Shown: positions 16,359 to 24,613 of the stretch, piece by piece
Numbering within the stretch: the stretch's first letter is position 1
Layout of the letters: every line of letters begins with the position of its first letter
Source of the DNA: Novosphingobium sp.
Lineage (GTDB): Bacteria; Pseudomonadota; Alphaproteobacteria; Sphingomonadales; Sphingomonadaceae
Length of the DNA stretch: 64,000 bases
NCBI GenBank assembly: GCA_017745295.1
Contig: JAGHZR010000022.1
Coordinates: 1 to 64,000 of the forward strand
Direction of reading: 5' to 3'
The notes under the pieces: model-generated
What the model was told of the DNA's origin: nothing
The model's database searches: none
The model's input: only the letters and a program-made list of their open reading frames with translations
Translations under genes and position numbers: made by a program

Positions 16359-17585
16359 TTAGTCGGTAGGGTTGGCCAATCGTTCGCGCGTCAGCTTTTC
16401 AAACGTTTCCAGATCGCATGGCCTGCTCCCCGATCCGCAGCCCGGAATGGCAAGATAGCTGCGGCTTGGCGGAGCGGCCTGGCTTAGCGGTGCGAGACTG
16501 CGCAACTGGTCCATCGACTGCGCTTGCTGGAAAACGCGGACATAGCGCCGACCGGCGGTATCGCGCACCAGCTCGAAGCCGATGGCGCCGCCAGGCGCGA
16601 TATCGTCGCGCGGGTAGTCGGCCATTGTCCAGTGCAAATCGTAGAAGCCGCCCAGCGCGGCGATGTTGGTGTCGTGCCCGAACAGCAGCGTCAGACGGCC
16701 ACCCTGGCCGGACAGGGCATCGGCGATGCGCGTGACGACCGGCGCCGCAAGGCGCTGCGCGACGTAGGCGGGCCGCGTCTCGTACTGGAACTTGACCGGG
16801 TGGAAGCGCAGGATGGCACGAATGTCTGCCTTGCTCGCACGGCCCCAGCCGACCTGGTCCATCGGCATGCCTTCCAGATATTGGAGCAGGATCGTTTGCC
16901 CCGCCGTCGATGCGAACGAAAGCCCGCCCTTGAGGTCTGGCTTCTCGCCCGGCGTCGCCTTCAGCGTGGAGGCGGTGTCCACCGGCACGCCGACAATGCG
17001 CTGTAGCATGGCGAAGTCCGCCTTGCGCGCGGCGATCACGCCCTGCATCCCGCCCGCCGGGAACTGTGCCTGCGATGCCGCCAGCGCCCGGTCCCCGTCC
17101 ATCGCGGCTTCGGAGGTGGAGGGGTGGAACTGGTCTTCATCATCCTCGTTCGCCGGATGATCGAGAGCGACGTTGCAGCCCGGTTGCAGCGTTTCGATGA
17201 AGGCCAGCCCGGTCTTGATCGCGCGCGAGCTGCCGCTGGACCAGGCACTGATCGTTCCCGGCGCAGCGCAGCCGGTCGCGGGCAGCAGGCCCTGCGTTGC
17301 GAAGACTTCGCGGTCGTAGGCGGCCAGGCGGCGGATGCCTTCGGCGCCGTGCGGGGTCAGGTCCCCTGCGGCTGTCGACCAGGCGGGCCACGCCTCGCGC
17401 GTGGTGCCTTCGGGCGTCGCCGGGAACTTGGTGGAGGGGCGCACGCCATGGCGCATCAGGATGACCACGCGCTCGACGGTCAGGTCGGCAGCTTTGGGTG
17501 CGGCGCTGGCGCTGGCGGGGACGGAAAGCGCCGAGGCGACGACAAGCAGGGCGCCGAGCGGGCGCAAGGGCGGCGTGTGATTCAT
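16359..17585 (-). CDS. Periplasmic histidine acid phosphatase (phytase/glucose-1-phosphatase family)
   Basis: A 408-residue secreted histidine-type phosphatase. The signal peptide ends near ASAAPK (about 29). The catalytic RHGVRP is at 45-50, where His46 would form the phospho-enzyme, and the proton-donor motif HD of GHDTN is at 304-305. These are the two hallmarks of the AppA phytase/Agp branch. It should release phosphate from phytate or sugar phosphates in the periplasm. ATG at 17585 is preceded by AGGGGAA. It is divergent from a large TonB receptor and close to a two-component system with alkaline phosphatase, which fits a phosphate-scavenging island. Confidence 0.92.
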   Translation of the reverse strand: MNHTPPLRPLGALLVVASALSVPASASAAPKAADLTVERVVILMRHGVRPSTKFPATPEGTTREAWPAWSTAAGDLTPHGAEGIRRLAAYDREVFATQGLLPATGCAAPGTISAWSSGSSRAIKTGLAFIETLQPGCNVALDHPANEDDEDQFHPSTSEAAMDGDRALAASQAQFPAGGMQGVIAARKADFAMLQRIVGVPVDTASTLKATPGEKPDLKGGLSFASTAGQTILLQYLEGMPMDQVGWGRASKADIRAILRFHPVKFQYETRPAYVAQRLAAPVVTRIADALSGQGGRLTLLFGHDTNIAALGGFYDLHWTMADYPRDDIAPGGAIGFELVRDTAGRRYVRVFQQAQSMDQLRSLAPLSQAAPPSRSYLAIPGCGSGSRPCDLETFEKLTRERLANPTD

Positions 17586-17953
17586 GACGGGACGTTCCCC
17601 TGTTAGGTGCGCCCCAGCCGGTATGCAGGCTTTGTGACGGTTCCGAGGCAGCCGCGCTGCCCCATGAAGGAAAGGTCGGCCCGATCTTCGCGAGGATCGC
17701 CGAGAGGGAGCGCCTCTCAGGCTAATTCTTAAATTTCCCTAATCTTTGCGAATGTCACAGAAGCGTAAGTCGCCCTGCCTAGTGCGCCTTCCCAACGAAC
17801 CACAACGATGTCGCGCTGCATCCCTGCGGGCTGTGAAGTAATACATGAGGCAGAAACAACGCTAATCCCGCCACTGCGGGAAATACTTTTGCAAAAATTC
17901 AATATTTTCAAAATTCGCAATTCACTGAATTGTGAAGAAGGGGGTTATTTGTC
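17586..17953. other. Divergent promoter region, phytase / TonB receptor
   Basis: A 368-base region without genes that must hold divergent promoters. The part next to the TonB receptor (about 17885-17940) is strikingly AT-rich for this genome and is a likely promoter. A stretch TGTCACAGAAGCGTAAGTC at about 17754 only loosely resembles a Pho box and is not called. Confidence 0.45.
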
Positions 17954-20920
17954 GTGTCGATCTTCCTGAGCAATTCGAAAAGCCGTCTCTATCTTCACGT
18001 TGCCATGGCCGCTGTGGTGGTGCCGAGCCTGGCGCTGACCGTCGCGCCCGCGCAGGCGCAGTCCGAGACTGCCGCGCGGGCCGAGGGCCGCGTGTCGGGC
18101 GTGGTGGTGAACGCGGCGGGAGACTTTCTGCGCGGCGCCGAAGTGCGCGTCGAAGGTTCGGACGTGGTCGGCGTCACCGATAGCGACGGCCGCTTCACGC
18201 TTCAGCGCGTTCCCGCTGGCACCCAGAAGCTGAGCATCGCCTACATCGGCTACGAAACCGGCCACCAGGACGTCGAAGCCGGGGCGTCCGACGTGCGCGT
18301 GGCGCTCAGCGCCCGCACGGCGGACAACGCCAGCGACATCGTGGTGAGCGGCAGCCGCCCGATCGCGGAATCCGAGGAAGCCGCGCTCCAGATCAAGCGT
18401 TCGTCCACTTCTCTGGTGGATGTCATCGCTGCCGACAGCGCCGGTCGTTTCCCCGACCAGAACATCGCGGCTGCCGTCAGCCGCCTGCCGGGCGTCAGCG
18501 TCGGCCGCGACCAGGGGCAGGAGCGCTACATCAGCCTGCGCGGCTCCCCGGCGAGCTGGACGACGATGGCGTTCGACGGCGTCAACGTCATCAGCCCCGC
18601 CGGTCGCGAGACCCGCTTCGATACGATCCCTTCCTCGATCGCCAGCCAGACGATCATCCGCAAGGCCGTGACCGCCGACATGCCGGGCGAGACCGTGGCC
18701 GGCAACATCAACATCGTGACGCGCAGTCCGTTCGACTATCCGGGCCTCAAGGGCGCTCTGGATGCAGGCTATGGCTACAACGACCTGGGCCAGGGCAAGC
18801 AGTACAACTTCAGCGGCTTCCTGTCGGACCGCTTTGCCAATGATACGCTGGGCGTGCTGATCGGCGCCTCGCGCTACGAGCGCGACATGGTGACGGACAA
18901 CTTCGAGAACTCGTGGGAAATCTCGCCCGAGGATCAGGAAGCGGGTGGCCAGGATCGCATCTGGAACGCCAAGCATCAGAACAAGCTCTATCGCCTGACC
19001 CGCAGCAACACCTCGTTCTCCGGCCGTCTGGAATGGCGCCCGGACAGTGACAACAAGGTCTTCCTGTCTTCGATCTATAGCCAGTTCCGCGATGACGAAC
19101 TGCGCAACGCCTGGGTTTTCGACCTCGATCAGGACGCCAAGAAGACCGGCAGCAGCACTGTCGGCAAGACCACCGGCTATGCCGACATTCGTACCGGCAA
19201 CACGCCGATGCAGGGCACGCTCTACGGCGCCGAGATCGAGAGCACGCTGAACTCCAATTCCTCGCGCCAGAGCATCTTCACCAATACGCTGGCAGGCGAG
19301 CACGAGATGGATTCGTGGAAGGTAAGGTGGCGCCTGAACTACACCCGCGCCGACGATCGCAGCAAGCCGCCGTTCGGCTCCTCGTGGAGCAGCCCGACCG
19401 ACTTCACCAAGCGCCCGACGCTGGTCTACGATTTCACCGACCCGAACCTGTCCAAGGTCCAGCTGTACAACACGGTGCTCAACTCGAACGGCACCTATAG
19501 CGCCGGCGCCTCGCGACCCTATATCTCGCCGACGGAGCTGAACTTCCTGTCGATGACGCGCAATCGCCAGCTCAACCGGACCAACGCCTACACCGCGAAG
19601 CTCGATGTCGAGCATACGCTGGACCTGTTCGGCGCCAATACCGTCTTCCAGTTCGGCGGCGAATACGACAAGCGTACCAAGACCTCGACCCGCGTGGTGC
19701 AGGAAGTGACCGCCGCCACGCTTGCCGCCGCCGGGATCGCCAGGCCGACGCAGGCCGACATCAGCATCGATACCCCCTACAAGGGCAGGTTGCCGATGGG
19801 CTACGGCTGGAAGTACTTCTCCAGCGATCTGGGTGAAGCCCTGTTCGACAAGTATGTCGCCGCCGGTGCCTCGCAGATCCAGAAGAACACCAGCGAGCAG
19901 AACAACTACCGCGTTTCCGAAGAAGTGCTTGCCGGCTACGCGATGGGGACGACCTATTTCGACTGGGGCAACGTGGTCTACGGTGCCCGCATCGAGCATA
20001 TCCGCAACACTGGCGCGGCGCTGTCGATGATCGGCAACGTCTGGACGCCGACCCGCGTCTCTAACAGCTTCACGTCGGTCTATCCCAGCATCCATGTCAA
20101 CTGGGACATCAACCGCGACATGAAGCTGCGCCTTTCCGGCAATACCGGCGCGGCCCGTCCGAATTACGACGTGATGCGGCCGAACTTCTCGTACAGCGAT
20201 GTCGAGCAGACCGTCTCGGGCGGCAATCCCAAGGCCAAGCCGGAACGCGCCAAGGGCGTGGACCTGTACTTCGAATGGTACATGCCCTCGCGCGGGTTCT
20301 TCTCGGTGGGCGGTTACTACAAGGACCTTCAGGACATCCTCTACGACGTCGAACTGCCGGTGTTCGGTTCGGACGTGCTGAACACCACGGGCGTCGACCG
20401 CTCGGGCTATCGCTACTCCACCGTGGCGAACGGCGGCAGCGGCCACATCAAGGGTATCGAGTTCGCCTTTTCGCAGCCGTTCGAGGGCCTTGCCCGCTCG
20501 GTCGGGCTGCCCGACTGGGCGCTGGGCTTCGGCGTCCAGGCCAACCTGACGCTCAACGATTCCAAGGCCACCACACCGGACGGTCGCACCACCGACCTGC
20601 CCGGCGCCTCGCCGCTGATCTACAACGTCTCGGGCTACTACGAGCGCTACGGCTTCTCGGCGCGGGTCAGCTACCAGTGGCAGAAGGCCTACCTGGATTC
20701 GCTGGGCGCAGGCGATATCATCGGCGATGCCTACTGGGCCGATGTGGCCCGCCTCGATGCCTCGCTGCGTTATTCGATCAACGAGAACGTCCAGCTCTAC
20801 CTCGATGCCAACAACCTTACCAACGAGGCGGGCATTCGCTACCAGGGTGCCTATTCGCGCCCGATCGAACACGAGACGTTCGGTCGCCGCTATCTGGCGG
20901 GCGTGCGCGTCAACTTCTGA
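17954..20920 (+). CDS. Large TonB-dependent receptor with N-terminal carboxypeptidase-regulatory-like domain
   Basis: A 988-residue TonB-dependent receptor. The signal peptide runs to about APAQAQ (37). Residues about 45-117 form a CarboxypepD_reg-like beta-sandwich (SGVVVNAAGDFLRGAEVRV, DSDGRFTLQRVPAG, IGYET), a module common in SusC-type receptors. Then come TonB-box-like DIVVSGSRP, the plug (FPDQNIAAAVSRLPGV and ISLRGSPASW) and a barrel ending GVRVNF. The start is GTG at 17954 after GAAGGGGG. It is divergent from the phytase gene and lies 52 bases before the response regulator of the phosphatase operon, so uptake of a phosphorylated or phosphate-releasing compound is likely (inference). 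Confidence 0.92.
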   Translation: MSIFLSNSKSRLYLHVAMAAVVVPSLALTVAPAQAQSETAARAEGRVSGVVVNAAGDFLRGAEVRVEGSDVVGVTDSDGRFTLQRVPAGTQKLSIAYIGYETGHQDVEAGASDVRVALSARTADNASDIVVSGSRPIAESEEAALQIKRSSTSLVDVIAADSAGRFPDQNIAAAVSRLPGVSVGRDQGQERYISLRGSPASWTTMAFDGVNVISPAGRETRFDTIPSSIASQTIIRKAVTADMPGETVAGNINIVTRSPFDYPGLKGALDAGYGYNDLGQGKQYNFSGFLSDRFANDTLGVLIGASRYERDMVTDNFENSWEISPEDQEAGGQDRIWNAKHQNKLYRLTRSNTSFSGRLEWRPDSDNKVFLSSIYSQFRDDELRNAWVFDLDQDAKKTGSSTVGKTTGYADIRTGNTPMQGTLYGAEIESTLNSNSSRQSIFTNTLAGEHEMDSWKVRWRLNYTRADDRSKPPFGSSWSSPTDFTKRPTLVYDFTDPNLSKVQLYNTVLNSNGTYSAGASRPYISPTELNFLSMTRNRQLNRTNAYTAKLDVEHTLDLFGANTVFQFGGEYDKRTKTSTRVVQEVTAATLAAAGIARPTQADISIDTPYKGRLPMGYGWKYFSSDLGEALFDKYVAAGASQIQKNTSEQNNYRVSEEVLAGYAMGTTYFDWGNVVYGARIEHIRNTGAALSMIGNVWTPTRVSNSFTSVYPSIHVNWDINRDMKLRLSGNTGAARPNYDVMRPNFSYSDVEQTVSGGNPKAKPERAKGVDLYFEWYMPSRGFFSVGGYYKDLQDILYDVELPVFGSDVLNTTGVDRSGYRYSTVANGGSGHIKGIEFAFSQPFEGLARSVGLPDWALGFGVQANLTLNDSKATTPDGRTTDLPGASPLIYNVSGYYERYGFSARVSYQWQKAYLDSLGAGDIIGDAYWADVARLDASLRYSINENVQLYLDANNLTNEAGIRYQGAYSRPIEHETFGRRYLAGVRVNF

Positions 20921-20972
20921 GCGTGACGGGGGGGCGCCGCAGGGCGTCCCCTAACCCGCAGACCGGACCGGC

Positions 20973-21659
20973 ATGAGCAAGACCATCCTTGTCGTCGAGG
21001 ACGACCCCGCCACGGCCGCCTTCCTCGTTTCTGGCCTCGAACAGGAAGGGTACACCGTCCACCGCGCGGCGGACGGCTTGCGCGGGCTGGAACTGGCGCA
21101 GGACGGCGACCTCAACGCCATCGTGCTGGACCGGATGCTGCCCGGGCTCGACGGGCTGACGCTGCTGGAGACGCTGCGCGTGCAAGGCATCGACACCCCG
21201 GTCATCATCCTCTCTGCCATCGGTTCCACCGACGAGCGGGTGCGCGGCCTGCGCGCCGGATCGGACGACTATCTGGTCAAGCCTTTCGCCATGACCGAAC
21301 TCATCGCCCGCCTGGAAGTGCTCCACCGCCGCCGCGTCGCCGTGCCTGCCGTGGTCACCCGGCTGACCTGCGGGGATCTGACGCTGGACCTGCTCAGTTC
21401 CCGCGCCGAGCGCGCCGGGCAGGTGCTGATGCTGCAGCCGCGCGCGATCCAGCTGCTGGAATTCCTGATGCGCAACCAGGGGCAGGTCGTCACCCGCTCG
21501 ATGATCTTCCAGAAAGTGTGGAACTACGACTTCGATCCCGGCACCAACGTGATCGACGTCTACGTCAGCAACTTGCGCAAGGAGATCGACCGCCCCGGCC
21601 TCGCCCCCTTGCTGCGAACCGTGCGCGGCGCCGGATACCGGCTGGGGGCGGCGCAATGA
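20973..21659 (+). CDS. OmpR-family response regulator
   Basis: A 228-residue response regulator. The receiver domain has acidic residues E9-D10-D11, the phospho-acceptor Asp53 in VLDRMLPG, the switch Ser in ILSAIG and Lys in VKPFAM. A winged-helix DNA-binding domain fills about 128-225, ending in RTVRGAGYRLG, typical of OmpR/PhoB. Its stop overlaps the kinase start (ATGA), so the pair is translationally coupled. Linkage to alkaline phosphatase suggests that it controls phosphate-scavenging genes. It is not obviously the main PhoB, because no pst/phoU genes are nearby. Confidence 0.95.
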   Translation: MSKTILVVEDDPATAAFLVSGLEQEGYTVHRAADGLRGLELAQDGDLNAIVLDRMLPGLDGLTLLETLRVQGIDTPVIILSAIGSTDERVRGLRAGSDDYLVKPFAMTELIARLEVLHRRRVAVPAVVTRLTCGDLTLDLLSSRAERAGQVLMLQPRAIQLLEFLMRNQGQVVTRSMIFQKVWNYDFDPGTNVIDVYVSNLRKEIDRPGLAPLLRTVRGAGYRLGAAQ

Positions 21660-23074
21660 GCCTTGCCGCCGTCCTGCGCCGCCGCGCACCCTGGCGCTCC
21701 ACTGCGGGCAAGTTCCTGCTGCTGTACCTGGCGCTGTGCTTTGCCTGCACGGTTCCCGCATTGCTCTACGTCTATCTCGAGACCGACCGCATTCTCCTGT
21801 CGAACTTCCAGCGGCCGCTGGAACACGAGCAGAGCCATCTTCTCAGCCATTACAAGCGCGGCGGCATTCCCAACCTCAGCAAAGCGGTCGCCGACCGGGC
21901 AGGGCCGGATTACAAGGACGACACCGCGATCCTGCTCGTCGATGCAAAGGGCCGGAAGCTGGCCGGAAATGTTCTGGCCTGGCCTCGGGGAATCGGCGCT
22001 CCCGAGGCGTGGCAGACCGGGCTGCTGCATCGGCTGGATCGCGCCAGCCCGGAAGAGTTCCTGGTCCTGACCACCCGCTATCCCAGCGGTGAGCAACTCC
22101 TGCTGGGCGGATTGCTCGACAACCGCATCCATATGCAACTGGCGCTGCTGCGCGGCCTTGCAGGCGCCCTCGCGCTGGCGATCCCGATCGGACTTCTGGG
22201 CAGCATCGTGCTGGTCCGCGAGATGAACCGCATGGTCGAGACGATCGCCACCGTGGGCGAGCATGTCGGCGCCGGGGACTTGCGCCGACGCGCCGAGACG
22301 GACGGCAGCGGCGATCCGGTGGATCGGCTCAAGATCTCGCTCAACGCCATGCTCGACCGGATCGAAGTGCTGGTGGAGGAACATCGCACCCTGACGGACG
22401 CCCTGGCCCACGACTTGCGCTCCCCGCTCACCCGCATCCACATCCAGGTCACCGAGGCACTGGAAACGGCACCGGATTCCGCCGATCTCGCGCGGTTCGA
22501 GGCGATCGCGCACGAAGTCGGCCTCGTCCTGCACATGCTGGAAAGCGCGCTGGAGATCAGCCGCGCCGAAGCCGGGGTGGGGCGCGGCACGTTCGAGCGG
22601 TTCGACCTTGGCGCGGTGGTGGCCGACCTTTGCGAGATCTACCAGCCGCTGGCCGCCGCCGGGGGCGTGACGATCACCGTCGCCTGCCCGCCCGGCCTCG
22701 CGCTTCACGGCAACCGCGCCCTGGTGGCGCGGGCGGTAGCCAACCTCATCGACAATGCGCTGAAGTACGGCGCGGCCGGGGGCATGATCGCGCTGGAAGC
22801 CGAGGCCGTCGATGCCGAGGCGCACATTTGCGTCTCCGATCGCGCAGGCGGCATCCCGGCATCGCGCCGGGATGAGGCGATGCGCAAGTTCGGCCGCCTC
22901 GACGCTGCGCGCAGCACGCCGGGCACGGGCCTCGGCCTCAGTCTGGCAAGTGCGGTGGCCTCGCTGCACGGCGGACGGCTGGAGCTGGAGGACAACCACC
23001 CCGGCCTGCGCGCCCGCCTGATCCTTTCCCGCCTTCCGGCGCCTTCATCCGATCATCAAGGAGCTTTCGCATGA
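21656..23074 (+). CDS. Sensor histidine kinase of the phosphatase operon
   Basis: A 472-residue membrane histidine kinase. One transmembrane helix lies at about 19-42 and another at about 160-185, flanking a periplasmic sensor of about 120 residues. HAMP follows, then HisKA with H-box ALAHDLRSPLTRI, then the ATPase domain with N-box NLIDNALKYG, G1 DRAGGIP and G2 GTGLGLSLA. The ATG at 21656 overlaps the regulator stop, and its own stop overlaps the alkaline phosphatase start (ATGA at 23071), so three genes form one coupled unit. An open frame continuing upstream of 21656 only shadows the regulator gene. Confidence 0.95.
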   Translation: MSLAAVLRRRAPWRSTAGKFLLLYLALCFACTVPALLYVYLETDRILLSNFQRPLEHEQSHLLSHYKRGGIPNLSKAVADRAGPDYKDDTAILLVDAKGRKLAGNVLAWPRGIGAPEAWQTGLLHRLDRASPEEFLVLTTRYPSGEQLLLGGLLDNRIHMQLALLRGLAGALALAIPIGLLGSIVLVREMNRMVETIATVGEHVGAGDLRRRAETDGSGDPVDRLKISLNAMLDRIEVLVEEHRTLTDALAHDLRSPLTRIHIQVTEALETAPDSADLARFEAIAHEVGLVLHMLESALEISRAEAGVGRGTFERFDLGAVVADLCEIYQPLAAAGGVTITVACPPGLALHGNRALVARAVANLIDNALKYGAAGGMIALEAEAVDAEAHICVSDRAGGIPASRRDEAMRKFGRLDAARSTPGTGLGLSLASAVASLHGGRLELEDNHPGLRARLILSRLPAPSSDHQGAFA

Positions 23075-24195
23075 CTCTCTCTCCCAAGACCCGCCGTGCC
23101 CAGGCGGCGCTGGCGGCTGTCCTTCTGTCCAGCGCCTCGGGCGGCGCATGGGCGCAGGAAGCGCGTAACGTGATCCTGTTCCTGGGCGATGCGGGCGGCC
23201 TGCCCACGCTCAACGCGGGCGGCATCCTCGCCCATGACGCGGCGCAGTCGCTGTACATCCATACGATGCCGTACGTCGCCCTGTCGGACACGTCCTCGCT
23301 CAACCAGTGGGTAACGGATTCCGGTGCGGGGATGACCGCGATCATGACCGGCCACAAGACCAACAACGCGATGGTCTCGGCCATTCCCTCGGGAACCGGC
23401 GACGCGGTCGTGCCGGTCAAGAGCCTGCTGGAATATGCCGAGGAGCGCGGCCTTTCCACCGGCGTCATGACCAACATGAAGATCTGGGATGCGACGCCCG
23501 CAGCCACTTTCGCGCACGTCGGCGCCCGCAAGAACAAGGACGAGATCTTTCGCCAGATGCTCAAGCCCCGCTTCGGTGACGGCGTGGACATCCTGATCGG
23601 CAAGGGCCGCGCCGATGCCGCCGCGTTGTTTGCCGCACAGCAGACCACGCCGGAGAAGGCCTTCGACGCGGCGGGCTACCGCTATGGCGAAGACCCGGCG
23701 ATCGTGCGCGACGGCGCCCGTGTGGCCGTGCTGCGCGACAGCGACTACGCGCCGATACCGGCGGTGGAAGCGACGATCGCCCAGCTTGCGCGTAACCCCA
23801 AGGGCTACTTCCTGATGGTCGAGTGGGACATGCACACAGACGACGCGAAGAAGGGCCTCGCGCACGTCAAGGAAATGGACGACATGATCCGCCGCGTCAG
23901 CCAGATCGCGGGCAAGGACACGCTGATCCTGTTCACCGCCGACCACAGCTTCGGCCTGCGCATGGGCGGCGGCAAGCGCGGGACGCCGCTGCTCGAACAG
24001 TACGATGCCGAAGCCGCCAAGCCGGGCATGACCAATGCCGACAACGCAGTCATCAGCGTGCAGGACGGTCATACAGGCGAGGAGGTCGTCGTAGCCGCAA
24101 CCGGCCCGGGTGCAGACAAAGTGCATGGCTTCATGCCGAACACCCGACTGTTCGACATCATGCTTTCGGCCTTCGGTTGGAAGCGGGACAATTAA
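23071..24195 (+). CDS. Periplasmic alkaline phosphatase, PhoA superfamily
   Basis: A 374-residue secreted alkaline phosphatase. The signal peptide ends at about GAWAQ (29). Metal and catalytic residues are recognisable: Asp40 in FLGD, the nucleophile Ser84 in TDSGAGMTA, Asp140-Ala-Thr, Glu251 in MVEWDMHTDD, Asp291-His292 in FTADHSFGL and His334 in DGHTGEE. The second metal segment, E-W-D-M-H-T-D-D, differs from the usual E-G-x-x-(I)-D-x-x-x-H, so the Zn/Mg arrangement may differ from E. coli PhoA. It starts inside the kinase stop codon, so its expression is bound to that of its two-component system. A phosphomonoesterase role is likely; a diesterase cannot be excluded. Confidence 0.9.
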   Translation: MTLSPKTRRAQAALAAVLLSSASGGAWAQEARNVILFLGDAGGLPTLNAGGILAHDAAQSLYIHTMPYVALSDTSSLNQWVTDSGAGMTAIMTGHKTNNAMVSAIPSGTGDAVVPVKSLLEYAEERGLSTGVMTNMKIWDATPAATFAHVGARKNKDEIFRQMLKPRFGDGVDILIGKGRADAAALFAAQQTTPEKAFDAAGYRYGEDPAIVRDGARVAVLRDSDYAPIPAVEATIAQLARNPKGYFLMVEWDMHTDDAKKGLAHVKEMDDMIRRVSQIAGKDTLILFTADHSFGLRMGGGKRGTPLLEQYDAEAAKPGMTNADNAVISVQDGHTGEEVVVAATGPGADKVHGFMPNTRLFDIMLSAFGWKRDN

Positions 24196-24613
24196 GTACG
24201 ATGAGGAGGTCGCTACAATCCGCAGCGACCTCCATTTTCAAATATACAGCGACGACCGATCGCGAATGCGGCCCATGGAAAATCGGGATCGAGGATTGCG
24301 AATGGTCGGGATTGCGATCTCACGCACACCGACCTGAGGCCTGTTCATCGTTCGTCCAGCGGAAATCTCATTCAATGCAACGGTATTTTATGTGATGAAT
24401 TTTTGCGTAGGTCTAAAAACCACCATGATTTTTCAAAATAATATGAATAATTGCCGCATTATTAGAGTGAAATAAAATTGCAATAAAATTGCCTTCCAGT
24501 TTTCACAACTCTTTTTGTCCCCGAATTCTGCGGAGCGCGCTCTCCACCCCGGTCTGCCACGGCTTCTCTTGCCTTGGCTCTTGTTGAACGGACCGATCGG
24601 GGAGTTACTTTAA
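24196..24613. other. AT-rich intergenic region upstream of a TonB receptor
   Basis: No gene is supported in 418 bases. About 24380-24510 is far more AT-rich than the neighbours and probably carries the promoter of the receptor at 24614. It contains an inverted repeat AATAAT-TGCCGC-ATTATT (24446-24463), a possible regulator site of unknown kind. Confidence 0.45.

Noticed and set aside
17754..17772. Possible Pho box between phytase and TonB receptor
   Set aside because: TGTCACA is followed 11 bases later by a segment with only about three of seven matches. Not enough, although a Pho site would fit the genes.
12738..20872. Very long minus-strand open frames (713 and 975 codons) opposite the TonB receptor genes at 12804 and 17954
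   Set aside because: They mirror the receptor genes in a high-GC genome and encode low-complexity Arg/Val/Gly/Asp-rich text without any domain; the plus-strand frames have signal peptides, plugs and barrel ends.
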